This document shows, in pieces, positions 21,517-30,697 of a stretch of 64,000 nucleotides of DNA. The notes beneath the pieces are model-generated. The model was not told the DNA's origin, ran no database searches, and was given only the letters and a program-made list of their open reading frames with translations. Origin of the DNA: Massilia polaris (GTDB lineage Bacteria; Pseudomonadota; Gammaproteobacteria; Burkholderiales; Burkholderiaceae_D); the NCBI RefSeq assembly GCF_012927275.1, contig NZ_JABBGG010000009.1, positions 1 through 64,000 of the forward strand. Direction: 5' to 3'. Positions within the stretch are counted from its first letter, which is position 1. Each line of letters opens with the position of its first letter. Position numbers and translations under genes: made by a program.

Positions 21517-21698
21517 CTTCTTGGTATTCATTTAATGTGGCGCGGCTAGAAGTCCACAGATCGTCACGAAAGTTGTAAGCAAAAGTTGCAATGTGAAGTT
21601 GTGCACACGAAATTGCCGTTCGGAAATGTATAGTCTGTCCATACAGCGCGTTCAGCTTTGGCTCGACAGACTATTCGTACAACAACGAGAGGCAATCT

Positions 21699-22931
21699 AT
21701 GAACCTGAAACTCAACCGGCTTACCCTGATCACCGGCGCCGCTTTTGCGGCGGCTACCATTGCTGCCTGCGGCGGCGGGGGCGGCGACAGCGGCGCTCCG
21801 GCCGCGGCACCTACCCAGTCGGGCACGCTCGGCGTTTCGCTGACCGATGCGCCAGCTTGCGGCTTCGACGCCGTCAATGTCACTGTAAGCAAGGTTCGCG
21901 TGCACCAGAACAGCGCCGCCGGCGAGAATGACAGCGGCTGGAGCGACATCACGCTGAGCCCGGCCCGCAAGATCAACCTGCTGAACCTGACCAACGGCGT
22001 GCTCGATTCGCTCGGCGCCACCAGCCTGCCGGCAGGTAAATACAACCAGCTGCGCCTGGTGCTCGACGCGAACGCGGGCGCCGGCACGGCGAACACGGTG
22101 GTCGCAACCGGCTCCACCGCCGAGAAAACGCTGGATACGCCGAGCGCCGTCCAGAGCGGCATCAAGATCGCCGGCCAGTTTGATGTCGGCGCCGGCCAGC
22201 GCACCGACCTCGTCCTCGACTTCGACGCCTGCAAATCGGTCGTGACCAAGGGCAATGGCAAGTACGCGCTGAAGCCGGTGATCAAGCTGATTCCTACCGT
22301 CAGCAACGGCATCAACGGCTTCATCAGCCCCGCGCTGCTGTCGAGCGGCGTGAGCGTGAGCGCGCAGCAGAACGGCGTCATCATCCGCTCGACCGCCCCG
22401 AACGCCACCACCGGCGAGTTCTTCCTCTCGCGCCTGGCGCCGGGCAGCTATGACGTGGTGATTACCGCCGACGGCCGCGCCGCATCCGTCGTCGCCGCCG
22501 TGCCAGTCGCGACGACCGCCAGCACGACGTCGCTGAGCACCGTCGCGGCGCCGCTGGTGCTGGCAACCAGCCCAAGCGGCAGCATCGCCGGCACCGTGAC
22601 GATGACCCCGGCCAGCGCAACGGGCGAAGCTGCCTACGTTTCCGCCAGGCAGACCTTCGCTGCGGGCCCGACGGTCGTGGTCAAGTATGCAGGGGCCGAC
22701 CTCGCGACGGGTGCCTACACCATCAACAAACTGCCAGTCGCCGCGCCGCAATACGCCACGTACAGCGCGACGCTGCCGCTGACGTTCGCGGCCAGCATCG
22801 CAGTCACCCCTGGCGTCGGCAAATACTCGGTGTCCGCCTCGGCCACCGGTTACGCAAGCCAGACCAAAGTGGACGCGGTCGATATCTCGACGCAGAACGC
22901 ATCGAACGTCAATTTCGCGCTGGCGCCGTAA
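21699..22931 (+). CDS. DUF4382 domain-containing lipoprotein
   Basis: The 410-residue protein starts with a lipoprotein signal peptide ending TIAAC, followed by a Gly-rich tether. A DUF4382 domain (about residues 38-205) follows, opening GTLGVSLTDAPACGFDAVNVTVSKV. The rest has carboxypeptidase-regulatory or fibronectin-like beta repeats (FLSRLAPGSYDVVITADGRA and YTINKLPVAAPQY). The function of DUF4382 is unknown; the protein is likely attached to the outer membrane. It is monocistronic, with a strong terminator 28 bases after the stop. Confidence 0.88.
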   Translation: MNLKLNRLTLITGAAFAAATIAACGGGGGDSGAPAAAPTQSGTLGVSLTDAPACGFDAVNVTVSKVRVHQNSAAGENDSGWSDITLSPARKINLLNLTNGVLDSLGATSLPAGKYNQLRLVLDANAGAGTANTVVATGSTAEKTLDTPSAVQSGIKIAGQFDVGAGQRTDLVLDFDACKSVVTKGNGKYALKPVIKLIPTVSNGINGFISPALLSSGVSVSAQQNGVIIRSTAPNATTGEFFLSRLAPGSYDVVITADGRAASVVAAVPVATTASTTSLSTVAAPLVLATSPSGSIAGTVTMTPASATGEAAYVSARQTFAAGPTVVVKYAGADLATGAYTINKLPVAAPQYATYSATLPLTFAASIAVTPGVGKYSVSASATGYASQTKVDAVDISTQNASNVNFALAP

Positions 22932-22959
22932 GCTTCAGGCGCTAATACGCTTCACCGCC

Positions 22960-22987
22960 AAGGCCTTCCTCACCGGAGGCCTTTTTT
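22960..22987 (+). terminator. Rho-independent terminator of the DUF4382 gene
   Basis: The stem AAGGCCT/AGGCCTT has a 10-base loop and runs into six T's. Confidence 0.85.
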
Positions 22988-23080
22988 CATGGCGGCGACC
23001 TGGGCGCGGACGTTTAGCGGGCCGAGGCGGTACAATGCCGGGCTTGCGCATCTCGCAACATCCGTACAAGAGGCAAAAAA

Positions 23081-23854
23081 ATCGACCCGATCCTCATCTC
23101 CATCCTGCTGGCGACCACCATTGGCGGCGTTGCGAGCATCTCCGCGGCCGCGGTGTTTTCGTTTACGCTGCTCTCGAAAATGGTCGAGCGCATGGTCAGC
23201 CTGTCGGTCGGCATCATGCTGTCGACCGCGCTGTTGCACGCGCTGCCGGAGGCCTTCGACTCGGGCGCCGATACGCACAAGCTGTTCGCGACCCTCCTGG
23301 CCGGCCTGCTGGCGTTCTTCCTGCTGGAGAAGCTGGCGATCCTGCGCCACTCGCACCATCACGAGGGCGACGGCCACCACCACGCGCACGGGCACGATGC
23401 GCGCGAGGCGGGCAAGTCGGGGTGGATGATCCTGATCGGCGACGGCATGCACAACTTCACCGACGGCATCCTGATCGCCGCGGCCTTCCTGGCCAACCCG
23501 GAGCTTGGCATCATCACCGGCCTGGCCATCATCGCGCACGAGATCCCGCAGGAGATCGGCGACTTCATCGTGCTGCTCAATGCCGGCTTCTCGCGCCGCC
23601 GCGCCTACGTCTTCAACCTGCTGTGCAGCCTGATGGCGGTGGCGGGCGGCCTGATCGGCTATTACACGCTGGACCAGGCCAACGGCCTGATTCCGTATGT
23701 GCTGGTGTTTGCTTCGTCGGGCTTCCTGTACATCGCCGTCAGCGACCTGATGCCGCAGATGCAGCGCCGCGCCACCGTGCGCGAGTCGGTGCCGCAGGTG
23801 CTGCTGATCGGCCTGGGCGTGCTGATCGTCGTGTTCCTGACTGGCGCGCACTAA
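23081..23854 (+). CDS. ZIP family divalent metal transporter (apparent ATC start)
   Basis: Inner-membrane zinc or related cation importer with about eight hydrophobic segments. The His-rich cytoplasmic loop after TM3 ([17 protein letters not shown]), [11 protein letters not shown] in TM4 and [10 protein letters not shown] in TM5 are the ZIP metal-site signatures. Coding similarity begins at [16 protein letters not shown], but the first codon there is ATC at 23081 with AAGAGG 7 bases upstream. No ATG, GTG or TTG exists in frame for at least 12 codons before it. The next start, GTG at 23153, would remove TM1. It overlaps metE by 3 bases, tail to tail. Confidence 0.8.
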   Translation: MDPILISILLATTIGGVASISAAAVFSFTLLSKMVERMVSLSVGIMLSTALLHALPEAFDSGADTHKLFATLLAGLLAFFLLEKLAILRHSHHHEGDGHHHAHGHDAREAGKSGWMILIGDGMHNFTDGILIAAAFLANPELGIITGLAIIAHEIPQEIGDFIVLLNAGFSRRRAYVFNLLCSLMAVAGGLIGYYTLDQANGLIPYVLVFASSGFLYIAVSDLMPQMQRRATVRESVPQVLLIGLGVLIVVFLTGAH

Positions 23855-26172
23855 GCACTGGCTGCCCGCAGCTGGCGCGCAGCCTCGACCATGTTGCGCA
23901 GCGCGCTCTGCGTTTCCGGCCAGCCCCGGGTTTTCAGCCCGCAGTCCGGGTTCACCCATAAGTGGTGCGGCGGAATCACTTCGCTCGCCTTCTTCATCAG
24001 CCGCACCATTTCCTCGACCGTCGGCACGCGCGGCGAGTGGATGTCGTACACGCCGGGGCCGATTTCGTTCGGATACTTAAACGCCCCGAACCCGCGCAGC
24101 AGTTCCATGTCGGACCGGCTGGTCTCGATGGTGATCACGTCTGCATCCATCGCGGCAAGCTCGGGCAGGATATCGTTGAATTCGGAGTAGCACATGTGGG
24201 TGTGCACCTGGGTATCGTCGCGCACGCCGCTGGCGGAAATGCGGAAGGCGCGCGCCGCCCACTTCAGGTAGTCGTCCCAGCGTGCGCGGCGCAGCGGCAG
24301 GCCCTCGCGGATGGCCGGCTCGTCGATCTGGATGATGCCGATGCCTGCGGCTTCCAGGTCCGTCACCTCGTCGCGGATCGCCAGCGCGATTTGTTCCGCT
24401 GTCAGCGAGCGAGCCTGGTCGTCGCGCACGAACGACCATTGCAGGATGGTGATCGGGCCGGTGAGCATGCCTTTCATCGGGCGGTCGGTCAGGCTCTGCG
24501 CGTGGGCGGTCCAGGCCACTGTCATCGGCGCGCGGCGCGACACGTCGCCGAACAGCACCGGCGGTTTCACGCAGCGTGACCCGTACGATTGCACCCAGCC
24601 GTTGGCGGTGAACGCAAAGCCGTCGAGCTGTTCGCCGAAGTATTCGACCATGTCGTTGCGTTCGGCTTCGCCATGCACCAGCACATCGATCCCCAACGCT
24701 TCCTGCTGTTGTACCGCGTGCGCGATCTCCTTGCGCATTGCGGCTTCGTAGCCTTGTTGCGGCAGCTCCTTGCGTTTGTACGCTGCCCGCGCTGCGCGGA
24801 TTTCCGCGGTCTGTGGGAACGACCCGATGGTCGTGGTTGGGAATGAAGGCAGGGCGAAGCGTTGCTTCTGCCTGGCCTGGCGCACAGCAAACGCGCTGGT
24901 GCGGCGGTCTGCGTCTTGCGGTAACTGTGCCACGCGCCGGGCCACTGCGGGGTTGCGCACGCGCGGACTGGCAGCGCGTGCGGTGATCGCGTTGCGCGCG
25001 GCCAGCAGCGCGCCGGCCACTTCGTCCTCTCCCTCGTTCAAGGCGCGTTGCAGCACACGAAGTTCATCCAGCTTCTCACTGGCGCCCGCCAGCCAGCCGC
25101 GCAGTTCAGGATCGATCGAAGCGTCGTCGCACAGGCGCAGCGGGGTGTGCAGCAGCGAACATGACGGAGCGAGCCAAAGCGTCGCGCCGCGCCGTTCAAC
25201 CAGCGGCGCCAGCCGTTGCAGCGCTTTGTCGAGGTCGGCGCGCCAGATATTCCGGCCATCGACGATGCCGACCGACAGCACCTTGTGGCCCGGCAGCCAG
25301 TCCGCCACCGATTGCAGTTCTTCGGGGGCGCGCACCGCATCGATGTGCAAGCCGGCCACCGGCAGTTTGCAGGCGAGGCTCAGGTTGTCTTGCAGCTGCG
25401 AGAAGTAGGTCGCCAGCAGCAGCGACACCTGCGCCGTGTTCAGCGTGTGATACGCGCGTTCGAAAGCGAGGACCCAGCTGCCCGGGAGATCGAGCCCCAA
25501 AATCGGCTCGTCGACCTGAACCCATTCCACCCCCGCCGCCTTCAGTTGCAGCAGCAGGTCGACGTAGGCAGGCAGCAGCTGTTCAAGCAGCGTGAGCCTG
25601 TCGAAGCCTTCCACTTTGGCCTTGCCCAGCCACAGGAAGGTGAGGGGGCCGATCAGCACGGGCTTCACCGCGTGCCCCAGCGCCCTGGCTTCCGCGACTT
25701 CGCCGAGCAGGCGGCCGGATGCCAGCGTGAATGCGGTCGCATGGTCGAATTCCGGTACGAGGTAGTGGTAATTGGTGTCGAACCACTTGGTCATCTCCAG
25801 CGCCGGCTTGCCGGCGGCCGTTGCATGTGCGTGGTTGCAGCAGGTGCCGGTGATTTGCTCGCTGACGACGCCACGGGCAAGCGTAAAGTAGCGCGCCAGC
25901 GCGGATTCCTGTCCGCTGAATTCGAAGCGGGCCGGTTCGCAACCGAACAGCTGGATGTGGTTGGCAACATGGTCGTAGTAGGCGAAATCGCCTACCGTGA
26001 CGAAGTCGAGTCCGGCGTCGCGCTGCTGGCCCCAGTGCCGCTGGCGTAGTTCGGCCCCGGCTTGTTCCAGTTGCTGCTCGCTGATTTCCCCGCGCCAGTG
26101 GCGTTCGAGCGCCAGCTTGAGTTCGCGTTGAAGGCCCATGCGTGGGTAACCGAGAATATGAGTTTTTATCAT
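23851..26172 (-). CDS. metE: Cobalamin-independent methionine synthase
   Basis: Transfers the methyl group of 5-methyltetrahydropteroyl-triglutamate to homocysteine. The 773-residue length fits the two-barrel MetE. The zinc site is intact: HMCYSEF supplies His and Cys, and [11 protein letters not shown] supplies the second Cys. The N-terminus [13 protein letters not shown] matches the family and sets the start at 26172; an open extension of 18 codons was rejected. It is divergent from metR with a 95-base regulatory gap, so MetR activation when homocysteine accumulates is expected. Confidence 0.97.
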   Translation of the reverse strand: MIKTHILGYPRMGLQRELKLALERHWRGEISEQQLEQAGAELRQRHWGQQRDAGLDFVTVGDFAYYDHVANHIQLFGCEPARFEFSGQESALARYFTLARGVVSEQITGTCCNHAHATAAGKPALEMTKWFDTNYHYLVPEFDHATAFTLASGRLLGEVAEARALGHAVKPVLIGPLTFLWLGKAKVEGFDRLTLLEQLLPAYVDLLLQLKAAGVEWVQVDEPILGLDLPGSWVLAFERAYHTLNTAQVSLLLATYFSQLQDNLSLACKLPVAGLHIDAVRAPEELQSVADWLPGHKVLSVGIVDGRNIWRADLDKALQRLAPLVERRGATLWLAPSCSLLHTPLRLCDDASIDPELRGWLAGASEKLDELRVLQRALNEGEDEVAGALLAARNAITARAASPRVRNPAVARRVAQLPQDADRRTSAFAVRQARQKQRFALPSFPTTTIGSFPQTAEIRAARAAYKRKELPQQGYEAAMRKEIAHAVQQQEALGIDVLVHGEAERNDMVEYFGEQLDGFAFTANGWVQSYGSRCVKPPVLFGDVSRRAPMTVAWTAHAQSLTDRPMKGMLTGPITILQWSFVRDDQARSLTAEQIALAIRDEVTDLEAAGIGIIQIDEPAIREGLPLRRARWDDYLKWAARAFRISASGVRDDTQVHTHMCYSEFNDILPELAAMDADVITIETSRSDMELLRGFGAFKYPNEIGPGVYDIHSPRVPTVEEMVRLMKKASEVIPPHHLWVNPDCGLKTRGWPETQSALRNMVEAARQLRAASA

Positions 26173-26255
26173 GATTAATTTAATTTGGATGAATAATGCT
26201 AACGATGATCGCGCCAGCTCAGGCATAATTCAAACGAAATTTTTTCTAATCAAAG

Positions 26256-26268
26256 TGAAAATAATTCA
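26256..26268. promoter_or_regulatory. MetR-binding box overlapping the metR start codon
   Basis: TGAAAATAATTCA is an exact match to the MetR consensus TGAA-N5-TTCA. It lies 84 bases upstream of metE, and its last base is the A of the metR ATG. It can therefore serve both metE activation and metR autorepression. Confidence 0.8.
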
Positions 26269-27194
26269 TGCCTTCTTCTCTTTTGGAACTGCGCCATCTC
26301 AAAACTCTGCTGGCCTTGAACGAGTCGGGAACGATTTCGCGCGCGGCGCAGTTGCTGAACGTTACGCAGTCGGCCCTGTCGCATCAGCTCAAGGCGCTTG
26401 AGGAGCAGTACCAGGCCAGCCTGTTCGAGCGCAAGACCAATCCGGTCGCCTTCACCGCCGCGGGCCAGCGCCTGCTGGACCTGGCGTTGCAAGTGCTGCC
26501 GATGGTGGAAACCGCTGAACGCGACCTGGCGCGGCTTGCCGGTCACGGAACGGGAAAACTGAGGATTTCGGTGGAGTGCCACACCTGTTTCGACTGGCTG
26601 ATGCCGTCGATGGATGCGTTGCGCGAGCGCTGGCCCGAAGTGGAGCAGGATATCGTGTCGGGCTTCCAGGCCGACCCGATCGGCCTGCTGCACCAGGACC
26701 GCGCCGACGTGGCGATCGTCTCGGACCTCGACGACTCGGAGCCGGACATGGTCTTCCATCCGCTGTTCGAGTTCGAAATGGTCGCGCTGCTGCCGCTGAA
26801 TCACCCGTACCTGGCCAAGCCTTACCTCGAAGCGCAGGATTTCGCCGGGCAGGCGCTGATCACCTATCCGGTGCCGGACGACATGCTCGACCTGGTGCGC
26901 CAGGTGCTGAAACCGGCGGGCATCGAGCCGCCGCGCCGGACTACGGAGCTGACCGTCGGCATGCTGCAGCTGGTGGCGAGCGGGCGCGGATTCGCGGCGC
27001 TGCCGCTGTGGGCGGTGAATGCTTATCTGGAGCGCGGCTATGTGGCGCGCCAGCGCATCGGGCCTGAAGGGCTGACGGCGCGCCTGTACGCTGTGATCCC
27101 GAAGCATCTCGCGCACAACGCTTACCTGGTCGACTTCGTCCAGGTGATGCGCGAGACCTCGCTGTTGTCGTTGCCGGGAATCCGGCTGCTGTAG
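26268..27194 (+). CDS. metR: LysR-type regulator of methionine synthesis, MetR
   Basis: The 308-residue protein has an N-terminal winged helix-turn-helix (about residues 8-65, LNESGTISRAAQLLNVTQSALSHQLKALEE) and a LysR effector domain (about 95-300). Homocysteine is the known co-inducer in enterobacteria. Divergence from metE and a perfect MetR box between the genes support the name. The ATG lies at the edge of that box, so bound MetR could block its own expression. Confidence 0.94.
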   Translation: MPSSLLELRHLKTLLALNESGTISRAAQLLNVTQSALSHQLKALEEQYQASLFERKTNPVAFTAAGQRLLDLALQVLPMVETAERDLARLAGHGTGKLRISVECHTCFDWLMPSMDALRERWPEVEQDIVSGFQADPIGLLHQDRADVAIVSDLDDSEPDMVFHPLFEFEMVALLPLNHPYLAKPYLEAQDFAGQALITYPVPDDMLDLVRQVLKPAGIEPPRRTTELTVGMLQLVASGRGFAALPLWAVNAYLERGYVARQRIGPEGLTARLYAVIPKHLAHNAYLVDFVQVMRETSLLSLPGIRLL

Positions 27195-27197
27195 TGC

Positions 27198-28052
27198 TTA
27201 AGCCGCGCCGGTTTGTACCGGCCGTGACGGATCCGAACTCCACTCGCTCCACGAGCCCGGATACAGGGCGGCGCCCGGCATGCCCGCCACTTCCAGCGCA
27301 AGCAGATTGTGGCAGGCGGTGACGCCGGAGCCGCACTGCATGATCGCCGCCTTCGGCTCGACCGCCAGCATGGCGAAGTCGGCCTTGAGCTGTTCTGGTT
27401 CCTTGAAGCGCCCGTCCGCCTGCAAATTGTCCTTGAAGAAGCGGTTCTTCGCGCCGGGGATGTGGCCGCCCACCGGGTCGATCGTTTCGTTCTCGCCGCG
27501 GAAGCGGTCGGGCGCGCGCGCGTCGATCACGCTGCGCTCGCCGATGGCGATATTCTCCAGCACCTCGGCCGCCGAGACAGTCTCGACCAGCGGATCGCGG
27601 TCGTTGATGGCGCCGCGTTCGCGGATCGGCGCTTCGGTCGACATCGGGAAGCCACCCGCCTGCCAAGCCGCCAGGCCGCCATCCAGCACGGCAACTTTCT
27701 GGTGCCCCATCCAGCGCAGCATCCACCACAAACGCGCGGCGAACATGCCGCCGTGCGCGTCGTAGGCGACTACCTGGGTGTCGTCGTTGATGCCCCAGCC
27801 GCGCAGGGTTTCGATGAACGCTTCGCGGTCGGGCAGGGGATGGCGTCCGCGGAAAGTGCCGTCGGCGTCTTGCCTGGCGCCGGACAGGTCGCTATCCACA
27901 TGGGCAAACAGCGCGTGGCTGATGTGGCCGATGGCGTAGCCGGCGTGGCCGGCATCGGGATTGGCCAGGTCATGGCGGCAGTCGATGACGGCCCAGTTCG
28001 GACTGTCGATATGCGGGGCCAGGTCGGCGGCGGAAATCAATGTCGTGTACAT
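27198..28052 (-). CDS. sseA: 3-mercaptopyruvate (or thiosulfate) sulfurtransferase, two rhodanese domains
   Basis: Moves sulfur from 3-mercaptopyruvate or thiosulfate to thiols or cyanide. It has 284 residues and two rhodanese domains. The first is inactive and the second carries the catalytic loop CGSGVTACH near residue 238. The CG-S/T-GVT loop is typical of mercaptopyruvate sulfurtransferases, while classical rhodaneses have a more basic loop. It converges on metR with a 3-base gap. The DMT permease gene lies 7 bases upstream on the same strand, so they form an operon. Confidence 0.9.
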   Translation of the reverse strand: MYTTLISAADLAPHIDSPNWAVIDCRHDLANPDAGHAGYAIGHISHALFAHVDSDLSGARQDADGTFRGRHPLPDREAFIETLRGWGINDDTQVVAYDAHGGMFAARLWWMLRWMGHQKVAVLDGGLAAWQAGGFPMSTEAPIRERGAINDRDPLVETVSAAEVLENIAIGERSVIDARAPDRFRGENETIDPVGGHIPGAKNRFFKDNLQADGRFKEPEQLKADFAMLAVEPKAAIMQCGSGVTACHNLLALEVAGMPGAALYPGSWSEWSSDPSRPVQTGAA

Positions 28053-28059
28053 GGTGTCC

Positions 28060-28977
28060 TCAGAGTTCGCTTGCGATCGGATCGGTTCTGACCGCTTCTG
28101 TGCGCGGCGTCCTGCGTGTATTGTAGAACGTTGCGGCGACGCCCGAAACCAGGATTACGCCCATCCCGAGCCAGACGTGCCAGTCGAACACGTCGCCCCA
28201 CAGCGCCATGCCCCACAGGCTCGAGAAGATGATGCCGGTGTACTGGAGGTTTGCCACCACCAGTACCGAGCCGACGCGGTAAGCGCGCGTCATGGCCATT
28301 TGCGCCATGGTCGCGCTGACGCCGACCGCCAGCAGCAGGGCGGCGCTGTACCAGCTGTGCGGATGCAGCGACGGTTGGCCCGCCTCGCCGGGTGCGAGCG
28401 TGCCGACCAGGCCGAACACCACCTGCATCAGCGAGAAGTAGAACACCACGCGGTATTCGGGTTCGCCGATCTGGCCCAGGCGGCGCACCTGCATGTAGGC
28501 CATCGCCGACAGCACCGATGAGGCCAGGCCGACCATGCCGCCGAGCCACTGGTGCGATTCGACGGCCGGCTGCAGCGCCAGCACGACGCCGACGAAGCTG
28601 GCGCCGACCGCGGCCATCATCGGCCACTCGACATGGTGCTTGCCGCGCCACCAGCCCATCCAGGCAAGGTAGAGCGCGATCCAGATCGGTGCGAGGTAGT
28701 TGAGGGTGACGGCGGTGGCCAGCGGCAGCTTGCCGATCGCGTAGAACCACAGCCACAGCGAGATCACGCCGACGAAGCTGCGCCACAGGTGTTCTTTGGG
28801 AAAGGGGGTGCGCAGCGTGCCGCCCTGGTGGCGCGTGAGCAACAACAGCATGATCGTGCCGACGATGCCGCGGTACATCACGATTTCAGAGGTGGAGTAA
28901 TACCCGGAGGCCAGCTTCACGGCCGCGCCCATGGCGGCGAACGCGAAGCTGGCAAACAACATCCATAATGACGCCAT
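28060..28977 (-). CDS. EamA/DMT family permease
   Basis: The 305-residue protein has ten hydrophobic segments arranged as two EamA repeats (about residues 1-135 and 145-285), as in RhaT/YdcZ-like metabolite exporters. The substrate cannot be told from sequence. It is placed between a Rieske oxygenase gene (13 bases upstream) and a sulfurtransferase (7 bases downstream), so all three are probably co-transcribed. That does not reveal the substrate. Confidence 0.9.
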   Translation of the reverse strand: MASLWMLFASFAFAAMGAAVKLASGYYSTSEIVMYRGIVGTIMLLLLTRHQGGTLRTPFPKEHLWRSFVGVISLWLWFYAIGKLPLATAVTLNYLAPIWIALYLAWMGWWRGKHHVEWPMMAAVGASFVGVVLALQPAVESHQWLGGMVGLASSVLSAMAYMQVRRLGQIGEPEYRVVFYFSLMQVVFGLVGTLAPGEAGQPSLHPHSWYSAALLLAVGVSATMAQMAMTRAYRVGSVLVVANLQYTGIIFSSLWGMALWGDVFDWHVWLGMGVILVSGVAATFYNTRRTPRTEAVRTDPIASEL

Positions 28978-28990
28978 CGGGTCCCTGGGG

Positions 28991-30091
28991 TCAGATTTCG
29001 ATATTACTGCGGTACCACTCGTGGAAATGCTGCATGCCGTCTTCCATCGGCGACTGGTAAGGGCCGACTTCGTTGACCCCGCGCCGGACCAGGATGCGGC
29101 GGCCGGCGTCCATGCGCATGGCGATCTCGTCGTCCTCGACGCAGGTTTCCATGTAGGCCGCGCGCTCCGCCTCGACGAATTCGCGCTCGAACAGCACGAT
29201 CTCTTCGGGGTAGTAGAACTCGACCACGTTGCGGGTCTTCTGCGGGCCGTCCGGCCACAGGGTCGACACCACCAGCACGTGCGGGTACCACTCGACCATG
29301 ATGTTCGGGTACAGGGTCAGCCAGATCGCGCCGTACGGAGGCGGTTCGCCGCGGCGGAACTTGAGCACCTGCTCCTGCCACTTCTGGTACGCGGGCGAGC
29401 CGGACTTCTGCAGGCCGCGGTTGACGCCGACGGTCTGCACGCTGTAGTCGCGCCCGAATTCCCAGCGCAGGTCGTCGCAGCTGACGAAGCCGCCCAGGCC
29501 CGGGTGGAACGGCTCGACGTGGTAGTCTTCCAGGTAGACTTCGATGAAGGTCTTCCAGTTGTAGTCGCAGGTGTGCACCTCGACGTGGTCGAGCATGTAG
29601 CCGGTGAAGTCGAGGTCTTTGGTCACCGACAGCGTCGTCAGCTTGTCCATGACGTTATAGCCGTTCTGCTCGAACAGCAGCCCGTTCCAGCTTTGCAGCG
29701 GCGTTTTCGCCAGGTGCACGCAAGGCGTCTCGGGGAAGTGCGGCGCGCCGATCAGCTGGCCCTTGAGGTCGTACGTCCAGCGATGCAGCGGGCACACGAT
29801 GTTGTTCGCATTGCCGCGTCCATTGAACATCAGCGCCTGGCGGTGACGGCAGACGTTGGACAGCACTTCGATGCCATTTGCGTTGCGCACGAGCATGCGA
29901 CCCTCGTTCTCGGAAGCAAGGGTGGCAAAATCGCCCACTTCGGGCACCATCAGTTCGTGCCCGACATAACGCGGACCGTCCTGGAATAACTGCTGCATCT
30001 CGCGCTTTAACAGCGCTTCATCAAAGTAGACATCTACCGGAAGCTGCGCGCACGATTGCGCCAGCTTGGCGTGGGTAGCCAGATCGGACAT
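28991..30091 (-). CDS. Rieske non-heme iron oxygenase, alpha subunit
   Basis: The 366-residue ring-hydroxylating-type oxygenase has a Rieske [2Fe-2S] site C81-x-H83...C100-x2-H103 and a C-terminal catalytic domain. The latter holds EDYHVEPFHPG, giving the bridging D189 and iron ligands H191 and H196. No beta subunit, ferredoxin or reductase gene adjoins it, so electron donors must be encoded elsewhere. The substrate is unknown; relatives act on aromatics, choline or carnitine-like amines. The start at 30091 begins MSDLATHAKLAQS. Confidence 0.9.
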   Translation of the reverse strand: MSDLATHAKLAQSCAQLPVDVYFDEALLKREMQQLFQDGPRYVGHELMVPEVGDFATLASENEGRMLVRNANGIEVLSNVCRHRQALMFNGRGNANNIVCPLHRWTYDLKGQLIGAPHFPETPCVHLAKTPLQSWNGLLFEQNGYNVMDKLTTLSVTKDLDFTGYMLDHVEVHTCDYNWKTFIEVYLEDYHVEPFHPGLGGFVSCDDLRWEFGRDYSVQTVGVNRGLQKSGSPAYQKWQEQVLKFRRGEPPPYGAIWLTLYPNIMVEWYPHVLVVSTLWPDGPQKTRNVVEFYYPEEIVLFEREFVEAERAAYMETCVEDDEIAMRMDAGRRILVRRGVNEVGPYQSPMEDGMQHFHEWYRSNIEI

Positions 30092-30436
30092 CCCAACCCC
30101 CCTTTTAAATAAGCATCAAGCCAAAGAAGAGAAAGAATCCAAAGACCAGTATTTTGGGAACGCGGAATACGGTATTTCGGACAGAACCGGAGATTATACC
30201 GCGTAACGAGCTCTACAGTCGCGGGCCGGCGCGCGAATGTGGCTTGGGGAGGAGAAGGTCTTGCCGGAACGGCACGGTTTTCATGGGAGACCCCCTATTT
30301 GGGATAAAATCTGGTCTGACTGGAAAGCTGGGCTGGCGAACCATGGTTACCCGTTGGGGTGAATTATTCTAGAATAAGCGATTAGACTGGCACGGCAAGC
30401 ATTTAGTTGCGTGCCCCCGCCTCACTTAAAGTATTT
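30092..30436. other. Intergenic region between Rieske oxygenase and xseB
   Basis: This 345-base stretch separates divergent transcripts. It contains no credible gene: a 72-codon plus-strand frame at 30154-30372 has no ribosome-binding site and no natural-looking composition. GATAAA near 30301-30310, with TTTCAT upstream, is a weak promoter candidate for xseB-ispA-dxs. A 14-bp palindrome lies at 30364-30377. Confidence 0.6.
30364..30377. repeat. 14-bp perfect palindrome TTATTCTAGAATAA
   Basis: An AT-rich perfect dyad 59 bases before xseB, suitable as a repressor site. It shares the core TTCTAGA with the dyad at 11810-11829. No regulator can be named. Confidence 0.5.
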
Positions 30437-30697
30437 ATGTCAAACAAATTAACAGCCGACGGCGTAGCCGCCCCGGAGTCGTTCGAGCAGGCAATGGCCG
30501 AACTGGCGCAACTGGTCGCGCAAATGGAAGCCGGACAACTGCCGCTCGAAGCATCGGTCGCGGCTTACGCGCGCGGCTCGGAGCTGGTCCGTTACTGCGC
30601 CGCCCAGCTCGAAAAAGTGGAAGCCCAGGTCAAGGTCCTCGAAGGCGACATGCTCAAACCGTTTGCACCCGCCAATGGCGGCGAGGGCGACCAATGA
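30437..30697 (+). CDS. xseB: Exodeoxyribonuclease VII small subunit
   Basis: The 86-residue helical subunit joins XseA to degrade single-stranded DNA. The core ESFEQAMAELAQLVAQMEAG followed by LPLEASVAAYARGSELVRYC is diagnostic. The ATG at 30437 (MSNKL) was preferred to an upstream in-frame start 10 codons earlier. It overlaps ispA as ATGA. xseB-ispA-dxs is a conserved proteobacterial order. Confidence 0.95.
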   Translation: MSNKLTADGVAAPESFEQAMAELAQLVAQMEAGQLPLEASVAAYARGSELVRYCAAQLEKVEAQVKVLEGDMLKPFAPANGGEGDQ

